From Butyricimonas faecalis (lineage in GTDB: Bacteria > Bacteroidota > Bacteroidia > Bacteroidales > Marinifilaceae), in contig NZ_CP032819.1 of assembly GCF_003991565.1 (NCBI RefSeq), positions 992,001 to 1,056,000 on the forward strand: a DNA stretch of 64,000 nt, in the 5' to 3' direction. This document shows positions 43,011 through 52,462 of the stretch, piece by piece. A program made the position numbers and the translations under genes. The notes below the pieces were generated by a model that saw only the letters and a program-made list of their open reading frames with translations, was not told the origin of the DNA and did no database searches. Each line of letters opens with the position of its first letter. The stretch's first letter is position 1.

Positions 43011-44901
43011 CATCGTATCGGCCATAGAATGGCTGCCGGAACACCTGTTCACGGAAGAGATCGTGGAAGCAGCCGTCGAAAGCAAGGAAATAGAGGTGCT
43101 GAGCCATATTCCGGGACGTTTCCTCACACCCGGACGTATAGAACGAATCATCGCGGGCAGCACGGAGAGCTGGCACAGCTTCGAGCTGCGCAATATTCCG
43201 GAGGCGTACCGTTCGGGAGCAGTCTGTGACTACGCCATGCGCAAAAAACCGAAGAATATCACGGCCGTTCCCGAAGCAATGGTTACCCGAGAAATGGCAG
43301 AAGCGGTCATCCGAAACGGACGCGGGGATTTCGACATTCTCGCCTTCATACCTGAACGCCTTTGGGACGCGCAACTGGCATACCTGGCCTTGCGCAGCTA
43401 TATTTACGACCCGTATTACACGGACAGCAGGACAGACGCCGTCATGAAAACGGGGCTTATCCTCGGATATGTCCCCGTTGAGGTAAAGACTCAAGAGTTC
43501 TATTACGGGATGCTCGACGGGATGAAAATATTGAGCACGGTTACCGATGCCGTCGTGCCGTCCCGTTTCAAGACTGCGGCATACTACCGCAAGATGGCGG
43601 AACATGACCTCTCGCTTGTTCCCGCCCGGTTCTATTCCTATGAGATTCTCCATGCGGCTGTCTGTTCGACCGAAGGAAAAAACTTCATCACAGACCCCCA
43701 GTTTTTCAAGCCGTTGTCGGTATATCTGGACGACATGCTGGCGGACCGGCTGATGGAGAAACACCCTTACATGTTCGGGGAGTTGCCGAAGCGGTTCAAG
43801 ACACCGGAAAGACTGGTCATTGCCATCGATAACAGCAAACGGGAGACGAACTGCTATATCGACGAGGAAACTGAACAATCCCTGCTCTCGGTGGAAGTGT
43901 GCAAGGCATTCATCCGAAGAAACGGCAACTGTCCCGAATTTCCTGAAAATGTATGGACGCGAGAATTTGTCGACTACTGCATGGAGCACGGGACGAGTTT
44001 CCGCTGGTTCCGCCAGATGCCCAAAAAGTTCCAGAGCTCCGCGAACACGCAGGCGGCGTATGATTACGGTCATTACCATATCTGTGACTTTGCCAAACGG
44101 TTCATCACCCCGCAAATGGCGAAGGAGTGCTACCAGGAGCGCAGTTATGCACATGCCATCCCCGGACATTTCCTCACGGAGTTCTGCCGACAGACCGGAC
44201 TGCCCGAGAAGTTCTACGGCGGGGAAACCACGATGCTGTCGCTGAAAAACAGCCGTGACGACTATACTTACTGCAAAGTCGGCAATACCTGTCTGGCCTT
44301 TTACCTGAAAGAACAATACGAGCCGTCCTCGGCACATCTGATGATGACGCGGTCGGATTCAAAATACTGCACGCCGGAGAAGGTGTTCGACGTGCCTGTC
44401 GGAACCTTCCACCGCACGTGGCTGGAAAAGATCGTGGCGGAAAACGACCCCCGCTTTGTCAAACCCCGTGTGGACAAAGCGTTGAAAGCCGTACAGGCGG
44501 TCTGCTATTACGGTGTCGAGAAGTTGAAGGACCTGAACCGTACGGAAATCTTCCGCAACACCTTCATGGGTGAGACCATCGGTTACTGCGCCCGCCGCAG
44601 GGACCTGACCTACCACAGCGACAACTGCGGGACCCTTATCGAGGGCTTGAAGTTCAAGATCCGGGGAATGGCTGTCCCCGTAACCTTGGCGGAAGACATG
44701 ACTCCTTATACGGCCGACATGCTGCACCGGAAGTTCGGCTTCTGCTATATCGGAATGACGGCATTCGCCACGGACTACGGCCTGGACATGGAGAAGGCAT
44801 ACACCTTTGCACAGATGCGCCAGATCGTAAGGGAGAAAGGGCACAAGCCGTCATTGAGAAACTACAAACGTGAACTGAAACAAATAAACATCATACAATG
44901 A
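42997..44901 (+). CDS. Large helical-repeat protein
   Basis: 634 aa, the largest cargo protein. About 20 diverged repeats of 24-30 residues run through the first 450 aa; each has the form 'hP..h.T.E....A' (IPGRFLTPGRIERIIAG, IPERLWDAQLAYLALRS, LPKRFKTPERLVIAID, MPKKFQSS). This is the pattern of helical-pair repeats such as DUF4116. Such proteins give protein-protein scaffolds. Overlaps both neighbours. No catalytic motif; role unknown. Confidence 0.6.
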   Translation: MRHNNIVSAIEWLPEHLFTEEIVEAAVESKEIEVLSHIPGRFLTPGRIERIIAGSTESWHSFELRNIPEAYRSGAVCDYAMRKKPKNITAVPEAMVTREMAEAVIRNGRGDFDILAFIPERLWDAQLAYLALRSYIYDPYYTDSRTDAVMKTGLILGYVPVEVKTQEFYYGMLDGMKILSTVTDAVVPSRFKTAAYYRKMAEHDLSLVPARFYSYEILHAAVCSTEGKNFITDPQFFKPLSVYLDDMLADRLMEKHPYMFGELPKRFKTPERLVIAIDNSKRETNCYIDEETEQSLLSVEVCKAFIRRNGNCPEFPENVWTREFVDYCMEHGTSFRWFRQMPKKFQSSANTQAAYDYGHYHICDFAKRFITPQMAKECYQERSYAHAIPGHFLTEFCRQTGLPEKFYGGETTMLSLKNSRDDYTYCKVGNTCLAFYLKEQYEPSSAHLMMTRSDSKYCTPEKVFDVPVGTFHRTWLEKIVAENDPRFVKPRVDKALKAVQAVCYYGVEKLKDLNRTEIFRNTFMGETIGYCARRRDLTYHSDNCGTLIEGLKFKIRGMAVPVTLAEDMTPYTADMLHRKFGFCYIGMTAFATDYGLDMEKAYTFAQMRQIVREKGHKPSLRNYKRELKQINIIQ

Positions 44902-45770
44902 AAAAATACCGGATAGCTATCGAAGAGACGCTCCGTAAGGTCGTGGAGATCGAGGCAGAAACGCCCGGTCTGGCCGTCTGCAGGGCGGAAGACGAATACA
45001 ATGAAGAGAAACACGTGCTGTCAGCCGACAATTTCGCAGGAGCTGACATCGCACTCTCGACTGATGACAGCACGGTCATGGAGACTCTGGAAGACGTGGA
45101 TTTCATCGGATACGTGCAACGCCGTTTCGAGGAATGCCGGGAGTCCATATCCGTCGAAGACAAAGTCCGGCTGGCATTCGGAAGTTTCGACAACGCCCTG
45201 TATGAGTTCGGCGAATACCGTAAGGAGGCGGCCCGGAACCGCCCGCAGGTCTACCTGCTGTACCGGAGCGATGCCTGGCACAACCGTTCTTCCATGGAGC
45301 TCATAGCCCCGTTCTCCTCCCTCGAAAACATGATGGAGTACCTGCGGCGTAAGAAGAAGGAATTCCGCCTGACGGAAAGTGATCTGGAAGAGTTCAAGAA
45401 CAACCGGCAGACGAAGGGGCGCGACGAAAACTACCTGTACGAGTCGGATTATTTGGATGTGCTGCCGGAACAGGAACCCGAACTGCCGCCGAAAGATGAC
45501 GCTTTCTATGACAAGGTTTTCACCTGCGGGCAATCCGAGCTGTCACGCAGGGAGTTGGAATCTCTGCCGGAGCCGTTCGATACCTACCATGTTACGGACG
45601 AAGAAATGGAACAGATTGTGTACGAAACGGAAATGGAGACACGGGACCGGCTGCGGCTCGGTAAAAGAAAGCCCATAGATTTTGACAATGACCGCCATAG
45701 TGAAATCTGGTGGGAAGAAATGGAAAAAGCAGTGGTAAGGCACGGCGTACCGTACTACGAGGCCGAATAA
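44898..45770 (+). CDS. Hypothetical protein
   Basis: 290 aa, very acidic, helical. ATGA overlap with the preceding gene. Ends with TRDRLRLGKRKPIDFDND. A terminator follows. No family known. Confidence 0.5.
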   Translation: MKKYRIAIEETLRKVVEIEAETPGLAVCRAEDEYNEEKHVLSADNFAGADIALSTDDSTVMETLEDVDFIGYVQRRFEECRESISVEDKVRLAFGSFDNALYEFGEYRKEAARNRPQVYLLYRSDAWHNRSSMELIAPFSSLENMMEYLRRKKKEFRLTESDLEEFKNNRQTKGRDENYLYESDYLDVLPEQEPELPPKDDAFYDKVFTCGQSELSRRELESLPEPFDTYHVTDEEMEQIVYETEMETRDRLRLGKRKPIDFDNDRHSEIWWEEMEKAVVRHGVPYYEAE

Positions 45771-45810
45771 CGAAAATAGAACCTGTTCATCACATGCCAT
45801 AATGATGACG

Positions 45811-45846
45811 GGCCGTCGCGGCTACGGCTGCGGCGGTCTTTTTTTT
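45811..45846 (+). terminator. Rho-independent terminator with T8 tail
   Basis: GGCCGTCGC (45811-45819) pairs with GCGGCGGTC (45830-45838) and is followed by eight T. Ends the 42420-45770 operon. Confidence 0.85.
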
Positions 45847-45910
45847 CAAAACGAGGTGAGTATTCCACCCCTTATACAAAACGATTACCTACTCTTAAAA
45901 AAACGGATTT

Positions 45911-46582
45911 ATGAAACAGACAAGACAGGATTTCTTCACGGCGAACGGGGAAGGAATCAAAATCATGACATTTACGGAGTTCGCCCGGCATATCCTGCGT
46001 ATGGAATGCGGGGAAAGTCTGGAACTGTATGCCGTTGTGAACCGGCAGACACGGGAATGCTCCCGGCCGCTCTCTGTCAGAAAGGAACAATGGAACGGTA
46101 CGCCCTTTTACCTGCTCGGCGGGCACGGGCAGGAAGTTCGTACCATCAATTTTGCGGGTCGTCCGAAAGAGGAGTTTGAAACGACCTGCCATGATGCCTT
46201 GGACAGCTACGATGCCGTGGAAAGTATCGGGGCGGTCGTGTCAAGACTGCGTGAATTATCTCCTGAAGAACTGCATAAGCGGATTGCGGAAGAGATGAAG
46301 ACCGGCTGTAAATACCTGTTGGTCTACCGCAGCGAGGAGGAGATGACGGCCGCACTCGACGGCAAGATATACGCCATCAGCGATACGGACGGCAAATTCC
46401 TTTGCGACCTGTATCAGCCGGATTATCTCCATCTGGAAAACGGGGGCGATATTGTGGACACCGCATCCATTCCGGACATGCATTTCCATTCCGATTGGGC
46501 AATCGCCAACCCCACGGTACGCGACAAGGTGCTCTCCTCCCGGATGGTGATTATATATACCCACGAAACGGTAACGCTATGA
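45911..46582 (+). CDS. Hypothetical protein
   Basis: 223 aa, alpha/beta, with an N-terminal ARHILRMECGESLELYAV segment and a helical middle. Ends overlapping the next gene by 4 nt (ATGA). Function unknown. Confidence 0.5.
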   Translation: MKQTRQDFFTANGEGIKIMTFTEFARHILRMECGESLELYAVVNRQTRECSRPLSVRKEQWNGTPFYLLGGHGQEVRTINFAGRPKEEFETTCHDALDSYDAVESIGAVVSRLRELSPEELHKRIAEEMKTGCKYLLVYRSEEEMTAALDGKIYAISDTDGKFLCDLYQPDYLHLENGGDIVDTASIPDMHFHSDWAIANPTVRDKVLSSRMVIIYTHETVTL

Positions 46583-46929
46583 TAGAGATTGGCAACAGGA
46601 TAGAAACGCCGGAAGGTGTGTTCTATGAACTGGAATACGGAGGGGAAGGAAACATCTACAAGAACGAGGATGCCTTTCTCAACCGCCCCGATGAAGTGTG
46701 CTATGTACCTGAATACGCGGCAGAAGACCGTGAGGACTGGCGTGTGTCGGAGAGCAGTGACGGCTGTTTCACGCATAACTCACTGCTCGCCCTGTGCAAG
46801 GGTAATGAAGAGGTGTGCCAGGATCTGTTTTACAGCCTTGAATGGACGTACCCGACCACCTTGCTGGAAGAATGGGACTCGAACGGCTATTTCGATGAGA
46901 TCGAGGGCTGGTATGACAGTAACGATTAA
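46579..46929 (+). CDS. Small hypothetical protein
   Basis: 116 aa from the ATG at 46579, coupled to the previous stop. Acidic; LEWTYPTTLLEEWDSNGYFDE towards the end is an aromatic/acidic helix. No family known. Confidence 0.5.
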   Translation: MIEIGNRIETPEGVFYELEYGGEGNIYKNEDAFLNRPDEVCYVPEYAAEDREDWRVSESSDGCFTHNSLLALCKGNEEVCQDLFYSLEWTYPTTLLEEWDSNGYFDEIEGWYDSND

Positions 46930-47250
46930 ATGGAACGGCATATCATGGACAGGAAATACAAAATCACATACTCGGGAAAAATCACGGGCAAGACCCCGAA
47001 CTACATATTGAGCCTGCGGACGCATCTGAAAGGCATCTTCCCTGAAATGGAACGGTATGGTAAGGAAGAATTCGACCACGTGCTTCATTGCATCAGCTCG
47101 TTCATTGATGATTTTACCTTCAAGGTACGCAATTCCCGATACCGGGGAGACATCCTGAAAAGGACTATCAGTAACGACTGCCTGAAAGTGTTCAACCTGG
47201 GTGACGAGAAAGTGATACTGACCGTCTCCTTCACCCCGCTGGAAACATGA
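46930..47250 (+). CDS. Small hypothetical protein
   Basis: 106 aa (or 101 aa from the ATG at 46945). Basic, beta/alpha; KYKITYSGKITGKTPN. Starts directly after the previous stop. Function unknown. Confidence 0.45.
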   Translation: MERHIMDRKYKITYSGKITGKTPNYILSLRTHLKGIFPEMERYGKEEFDHVLHCISSFIDDFTFKVRNSRYRGDILKRTISNDCLKVFNLGDEKVILTVSFTPLET

Positions 47251-47260
47251 AACCAACAAT

Positions 47261-47689
47261 ATGACAGATATGGATAAAATACAGAAAGACAATGCGGAGC
47301 CGGGCAAAGCCCCGGACAAAATGAGCGCCGACAAGCTGCATCTGTTCGCCACCCAGTACGCCTTTATCGACGGACGGCTGCACGAGGCCGAGCAAGCCAT
47401 GCTGAAATTCATGCTGGAGTTCCTGGCACAATATGGCCGCGTATCACTCGGCCTTACAGAAGAGGAGGAACTCGATGACAACAACTTCCCCGTCACGACA
47501 ACCTTGTACGGGAAGCACGACACGTCCCGTATCAAGCTTACCGATGTCTACCTGACGGATGACGGGGAATATCTCCTTGCTGACGGAATAGATGCGGAGA
47601 CCGGGGAAAAACGGGACGGATTCTATATCTACAGCGAACAATACGCCGATATCTTCCAGTTCGTCGGCCACGCTTCGGAGATGAACTGA
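47261..47689 (+). CDS. Small hypothetical protein
   Basis: 142 aa, acidic, with helices at about 25-60 and strands after 70 (TLYGKHDTSRIKLTD). No known motif. Confidence 0.5.
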   Translation: MTDMDKIQKDNAEPGKAPDKMSADKLHLFATQYAFIDGRLHEAEQAMLKFMLEFLAQYGRVSLGLTEEEELDDNNFPVTTTLYGKHDTSRIKLTDVYLTDDGEYLLADGIDAETGEKRDGFYIYSEQYADIFQFVGHASEMN

Positions 47690-47721
47690 CGAATGAGGAA
47701 CAACCATAAAACGAAATATCA

Positions 47722-48240
47722 ATGGACTGTATCAAAGATTTACAAGACGCCATCCGCAACATTCTCGTGAACAACGGCCTTACGGAACTCTGTCTGGGAG
47801 AGCCTGACGAACTGGACGATCCCACCTATATCATCTGGTATGACAGGCACTGTGAGCCTCACGAAGACCCGGTATTGAAGGTTTACCTTGAAGATGAGGG
47901 CATTGCCGTTGAGGTCGAAGCCCGCAGTTTCGGGAACACGATAACCGTCTACGATTATGACATAGACCGTATTGAATGGTGGAAAGGCATTCATGCCAAT
48001 ATTCTGGAAGTGCTGGAGCGTGACGGCAAGCGCCGGTGTCCGGCCTGTGGCAGGACGGTCAAGGGGAAGCAGCGGTATTGCGGTGTCGGATGCCGTGATT
48101 TCATGACTCCCGGACCGACAGTGGAGCAGGTCGCGGAAAAAGCCAACCGGAATATCCGCAAACTGGCAAGCCTTGCCGCCGGAAAAGACAAGGCGTACCG
48201 GAAGCGGCTGATAGAGAAATATACCGTCGGTCCGTCATAA
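47722..48240 (+). CDS. Hypothetical protein with C-terminal zinc knuckle
   Basis: 172 aa. Residues 1-95 are acidic alpha/beta; CPACGRTVKGKQRYCGVGC (about 109-127) is a zinc finger of the CxxC type, followed by a basic helix. Suggests nucleic-acid binding. Confidence 0.6.
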   Translation: MDCIKDLQDAIRNILVNNGLTELCLGEPDELDDPTYIIWYDRHCEPHEDPVLKVYLEDEGIAVEVEARSFGNTITVYDYDIDRIEWWKGIHANILEVLERDGKRRCPACGRTVKGKQRYCGVGCRDFMTPGPTVEQVAEKANRNIRKLASLAAGKDKAYRKRLIEKYTVGPS

Positions 48241-48274
48241 GCCGGCTTTGTTACACTAAAAAATGTATGATATT

Positions 48275-48454
48275 ATGGCAACAAGAACCATTTACCTGAC
48301 CGTACGGCTCGATATCGACAACCCGAAGGCTGATGAAATAACGGACGAAGAGGTTGACGAAATTATCAGCGAAGTGGACTATGAATTCAAAAATTACGGG
48401 GACTATGAAATCGACACGGAAATCTGCGGGAAAAATGACGAAGGTGGTCTTTAG
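48275..48454 (+). CDS. Very small acidic protein
   Basis: 59 aa from the ATG at 48275 (frame open from 48263). Strongly acidic, beta/helix; TRTIYLTVRLDIDNP at the start. Overlaps the next gene by 20 nt. Confidence 0.5.
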   Translation: MATRTIYLTVRLDIDNPKADEITDEEVDEIISEVDYEFKNYGDYEIDTEICGKNDEGGL

Positions 48455-48698
48455 ACGCTATCCCGACGGACAGGTCATCGCCCTGTTCCCGGACATACCG
48501 TGGAGCGGACGGCGGGGTGAAATAACCTCCTACATGCATGTCGGCCAGCATGGTGCAGCCGACTATGCGGGCGTGATCGCCATGACACGGCCAGCCCATG
48601 AAAAGGAGTACCGCAACCCGCTTTCCGAACTGAGAGCCATCGGTTACGATGACCTACACATCATGCGGCGTGCAAGACCGAAATTCATAAACAGCTAA
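48435..48698 (+). CDS. Small hypothetical protein
   Basis: 87 aa from the ATG at 48435. Beta-rich (VVFRRYPDGQVIALFPDIP), with a HVGQHGAAD segment. Conserved in appearance with Bacteroidetes ICE proteins of this type; function unknown. Confidence 0.55.
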   Translation: MTKVVFRRYPDGQVIALFPDIPWSGRRGEITSYMHVGQHGAADYAGVIAMTRPAHEKEYRNPLSELRAIGYDDLHIMRRARPKFINS

Positions 48699-48709
48699 AA
48701 ACAAATCTT

Positions 48710-49213
48710 ATGTCTCATAAACCGAATGCCGTTCCTGTCTTGCAGGAGGGAACGGCCTATACAATTATACTTGACAACGGACGAAAGGTCCACGACGTAA
48801 TCTATCATGCCTGTGTCGCCTCCGGCAAGTCGTATTTCGCCAAAGGCGATAAGACCTATCCCGCCGAAAAGGTGCGGAACCATTCAATCACCGGACATGC
48901 CGCATCGGACGGCTCTAGAAGGAACGGCACACCCAATCCCGACCGCTTCGCCATCACGGATGAAGTGTGCGAGGTCGTTGATGTAGTTACCACGCCGGAA
49001 ACCAATCCGGAAATGTTCCGGTGTCGTGTCAAATGCCTGATGTATTCAGGCCTGTCACAAGCCGAGGCTGAGAAAGTCATCGCTTCAACGCCACTAAAGC
49101 TGGAACTCTTCTACGACGTAGGCCGTGGCAGTTTCGCTATTGACGCCGAGGCAGTTGGCAACACACCGCTGTATAATCCTTACACGGGAAAGGAAATCCC
49201 GGATGAAACTTAA
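48710..49213 (+). CDS. Hypothetical protein
   Basis: 167 aa, mixed fold; IILDNGRKVHDVIYHACV then a Pro/Gly-rich end. Frame and packing support it. Unknown. Confidence 0.5.
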   Translation: MSHKPNAVPVLQEGTAYTIILDNGRKVHDVIYHACVASGKSYFAKGDKTYPAEKVRNHSITGHAASDGSRRNGTPNPDRFAITDEVCEVVDVVTTPETNPEMFRCRVKCLMYSGLSQAEAEKVIASTPLKLELFYDVGRGSFAIDAEAVGNTPLYNPYTGKEIPDET

Positions 49214-49230
49214 GCCGAACTACATCGAAT

Positions 49231-49935
49231 ATGAGAGAACTATATATCAAGAATCTCTGCATCGAGATTACCCGACGTTGCAACATGCGCTGTACCCATT
49301 GCATGCGGGGAGATGCCGAATCCGTGGATATCCCTTTGAAACATATAAGCAACCTGCTGCGGCATGTCAGGCATATCCACCATTTCAACATCACGGGCGG
49401 CGAGCCGTCGCTTAACGTCCGGGCTATCCGTCATATACTCGGACGGGTACGTGCATACGGCATTACAGTCAATGATTTCTATATCGTGACCAACGGAGCG
49501 GCTACCTCCCGTTCCGGGGAATTCATAGCAGCCTGCGCCGCGCTGTACGAGTATCAGGAGGAAAAGGAGCAGGACTCCGGCCACATGCTCGAAATGAGCG
49601 ACGACCGCTTCCATGATCCGGCAGAGCATGCCGCCACGCTCGCGGCACTTTCCCCGTATCCCTTTTTCGGAGTCCGGGGACAGGCCGAGCGTATCTTCCT
49701 TTTCCGGGAAGGCCGCAGCACGGAGGGGTTTCCGAACCCTGTTCATGGGATTTATCTTACGGAGGAGAACTACGTTTACGGCGACCTCTGTCTCAATGCT
49801 GAAGGCATGGTTCTCTCCAACGGGGACCTGAGTTATGCCCGCCAACGGGAACATGCCCTGTGTCCCTGCGGGAAACTGATGCAATATCTCCGGATGACCT
49901 TGAAAAAGCGTCAAAAAGAAAGATTGTACGAATAA
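49231..49935 (+). CDS. Radical SAM protein
   Basis: 234 aa. CNMRCTHC with Cys17, Cys21 and Cys24 holds the 4Fe-4S cluster; the GGEP motif at 56-59 binds S-adenosylmethionine. The barrel is shorter than usual and the C-terminus has CPCGKL. A second Cys pair at the end may bind metal. Substrate not evident; no precursor peptide or partner enzyme lies next to it. Its presence in phage-plasmid cargo may point to modification of a host or element product. Confidence 0.88.
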   Translation: MRELYIKNLCIEITRRCNMRCTHCMRGDAESVDIPLKHISNLLRHVRHIHHFNITGGEPSLNVRAIRHILGRVRAYGITVNDFYIVTNGAATSRSGEFIAACAALYEYQEEKEQDSGHMLEMSDDRFHDPAEHAATLAALSPYPFFGVRGQAERIFLFREGRSTEGFPNPVHGIYLTEENYVYGDLCLNAEGMVLSNGDLSYARQREHALCPCGKLMQYLRMTLKKRQKERLYE

Positions 49936-49955
49936 ATACACAAATCAAAAAACTT

Positions 49956-50858
49956 ATGTCAATCGTATGCAGTATCTGCGGCGGCACTGGAGTGAAATGT
50001 ACCGCCGTCATCGACCCGAACACCAGACAGTTCCTCGAATTTACCCGCAACGCCTTGTCGGACGGCCGGTGCAGCCAGTGCGGCAACGTTGCCCTGACCG
50101 ACCCTGACGAAGTAAAAGCCGGGCTGGACAAGCTTTGGACGGAATATACGGCGCGGCATCGTGCCGCCCCTAACTACACCTGCTGCGACATTGTCCGGCA
50201 TGGTGATTACGACGGGTGTGAAAAGGCGTATATCCGCATCGGAGGCCCGTCAGACGTGGTCGAGAAGTATCCGGTCGTGGCCGTGTGCCGCGACCTCGAA
50301 GAGCTCAAATCACTTGCGCTCCCTGACCCGACGCGAGAATTTACCCTCATGGGAATTCAAGGGTTCGAGTTCCACGACGTGTTGGAAAACAAGACCTACG
50401 AGATCGGGGTGGACGACCTGAAAATTCCCGTCACGACGAAAGAGGTGCTGGACTTTTACCCGGCGGAACATCGGCTGAAAGAAACGGACATCGAACAATA
50501 TGCCGCGGCTTACACGGCCCGTATCAAGGCGTACAGGGAGTATACCCGTCAGCTCGACGCCACACTCGTGCGGCGGCTTCTCGACGAAGAGCGGCTGATG
50601 AAAGTCGGCGAGAGCGACGGTTTCCGCTTGAAACTCCATTTCGACTGGTTTGTCATTTTAAAGCGGGAGAACGAAAGGATGTACGCGCCTTTCAAATACG
50701 CTGTAAATGCTTATTGTCTGGATAATATCCAAACTTTCGACCGTCGTTATGTCACGCTCGAAGATGCCTTGCTCCACTGCCTGAACGGTTTCAACGAGAA
50801 CGCGAACATTCCTAACCGTTACAAGTCCATCGGGCATTACCTGTCGGGGAAATCCTGA
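49956..50858 (+). CDS. Zinc-containing hypothetical protein
   Basis: 300 aa from the ATG at 49956. CSICGGTGVKC and CSQCGN at 5-51 form a zinc site; the middle part (PVVAVCRDLEELKSLALPD) is alpha/beta, and 200-270 is helical. Function unknown; it follows the radical SAM gene by 20 nt and could be co-expressed. Confidence 0.55.
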   Translation: MSIVCSICGGTGVKCTAVIDPNTRQFLEFTRNALSDGRCSQCGNVALTDPDEVKAGLDKLWTEYTARHRAAPNYTCCDIVRHGDYDGCEKAYIRIGGPSDVVEKYPVVAVCRDLEELKSLALPDPTREFTLMGIQGFEFHDVLENKTYEIGVDDLKIPVTTKEVLDFYPAEHRLKETDIEQYAAAYTARIKAYREYTRQLDATLVRRLLDEERLMKVGESDGFRLKLHFDWFVILKRENERMYAPFKYAVNAYCLDNIQTFDRRYVTLEDALLHCLNGFNENANIPNRYKSIGHYLSGKS

Positions 50859-50959
50859 CGACGGGCAGTGTATCGACGGGTTACCGGAGGCCACGGGTGC
50901 TTTCCCCTTGACCGGAATACCGTCGGAACAAGTAACAATGTAACCAAAGAATAAAAAAT

Positions 50960-51436
50960 ATGATGAATGATTATAAAATCAAGAACATTCTCGAATCCCT
51001 GAAAGAGGAGGTCGAGAACGGGAAGGTATCCCTGCGGGAAGCTGCTGTCGAACTTCATAAAGCCGGCTGGACGAATTTCATCGACATCGACGCCACGAGG
51101 AACCTACTGAAGACCCGGAATGTAACGGGGAACGGAAATGTCCCGGGAGTTTCCGACATGATGGGAAAATACCGCGAGATGAAAGCGGCGCACCCGGATG
51201 CCCTGTACATTTTCCGAAACGGGGAATCTTGTGAATTGTATGAGGATGATGCCATCGCCGCTTCCGGCATTTTGGGCATTGCCACCGCCGAACGCGTCGA
51301 CGGGCAAGGGAAAGGCGTCAAGGAACTGCGGTTTTCTTTTCGTGACCTGGACGTGTATCTCCCCAAACTGATACGCGCCGGAAACCGGGTGGCTGTCTGC
51401 GAACCGAATCAAACCGGTTCGGGCAAACGAGTTTGA
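50960..51436 (+). CDS. MutS domain I-like small protein
   Basis: 158 aa. Residues about 55-150 follow the MutS mismatch-recognition domain I: MGKYREMKAAHPDALYIFR, then CELYEDDAIAASGILGI, and YLPKLIRAGNRVAVCEP, the last being the conserved 'yi..li..GykVaicEq' strand. The N-terminal 50 residues are extra helices. There is no MutS clamp or ATPase. A second such protein lies at 54937. Role unknown. Confidence 0.75.
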   Translation: MMNDYKIKNILESLKEEVENGKVSLREAAVELHKAGWTNFIDIDATRNLLKTRNVTGNGNVPGVSDMMGKYREMKAAHPDALYIFRNGESCELYEDDAIAASGILGIATAERVDGQGKGVKELRFSFRDLDVYLPKLIRAGNRVAVCEPNQTGSGKRV

Positions 51437-51474
51437 TAACCATTAAATAACAAATATTCAAAACCCAAAGACAC

Positions 51475-51921
51475 ATGATAAAGATAACAACGATTTTCGG
51501 CGAGGACGCCGTACGGGAATATGAAGAGAACAATGAACTGCCTTCTGAAGAATGGCTGGCGGATAACGGGGGCGTCGTGGACGAGAAAGAGTTCGAGACT
51601 GAGGCGGAGTACAATGCCTACATCGCCGGGGTAAACGATGCCGACGGATGGAGTGATTATCATATCATACGCCACCGGTCGGAAGAGGCGGACACCTCGA
51701 GAGAGGAAAATCTCTGGCTACGTCTCGGAATTAGCGTCCGGGGCAGCCGGGAGGACATCGAAAGGATTCTAAACGGGGACACCGAAACCCTTCGGAAACT
51801 GCTCGATGCCGGACGTTATGGGATTGGCGGAGAGACCTATGTCCCTGGTTCGACCGTCGAGGGGTACAACGAGGACCACGACACGGAGTTCGAGGAGGAA
51901 GACGTGGAGTTCCATTTATAA
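51475..51921 (+). CDS. Hypothetical protein, paralogue of the next gene
   Basis: 148 aa. The first 65 residues (IFGEDAVREYEEN..., FETEAEYNAYIAGVNDADG) are clearly related to the protein at 51944, so the two genes arose by tandem duplication. Acidic. No known domain. Confidence 0.55.
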   Translation: MIKITTIFGEDAVREYEENNELPSEEWLADNGGVVDEKEFETEAEYNAYIAGVNDADGWSDYHIIRHRSEEADTSREENLWLRLGISVRGSREDIERILNGDTETLRKLLDAGRYGIGGETYVPGSTVEGYNEDHDTEFEEEDVEFHL

Positions 51922-51943
51922 TAAAACCACACCATCTGCAATA

Positions 51944-52450
51944 ATGATAACAGTAAAAGTTCTACTCGGTAAGGATACTGTAAGCATATACAGGAAAACC
52001 GGGGATATCTCGTCGGTGGAGAGCACGGCCGAATCCGGGGGATATGTGATAACCCGACATTTCGAGACCGAAGCTGAATACAAAGCCTACGCAATGGCTG
52101 TGGAAGACCTGGACGGACATGAAGACTGGCAGATGCTGGCTCCTGCCGTTACGCCGGAAGCTCCGTTCCGCAAAGGGGAATTTGTCCGGCTGACAGACGA
52201 TGCAATTAAGCGGATACGTGAAAGTTTCGGGGACGGACCGGCTGACTACAGAAAGGAAATGATTTTGGAGGTGATTGCCTGGTGCCGCTATGAAGGCACA
52301 TGGATCATTGAAGTCCGAGATATCCGTGAAGACGATACTCAGGAGTTCGATGCCGTTTTTCTGCGCCCCTTGACGGCACGGGATCTCGTGGCTATTTCCG
52401 CACCCCGACACCCGCTATCCACTGCGATATATCCTATTCACATCCGATAA
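51944..52450 (+). CDS. Hypothetical protein, paralogue of the previous gene
   Basis: 168 aa from the ATG at 51944. The N-terminal 65 residues (KVLLGKDTVSIYRK, FETEAEYKAYAMAVEDLDG) match the gene before; the C-terminal half (WCRYEGTWIIEVRDI) differs. Function unknown. Confidence 0.55.
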   Translation: MITVKVLLGKDTVSIYRKTGDISSVESTAESGGYVITRHFETEAEYKAYAMAVEDLDGHEDWQMLAPAVTPEAPFRKGEFVRLTDDAIKRIRESFGDGPADYRKEMILEVIAWCRYEGTWIIEVRDIREDDTQEFDAVFLRPLTARDLVAISAPRHPLSTAIYPIHIR

Positions 52451-52462
52451 CTTAAATGATGC

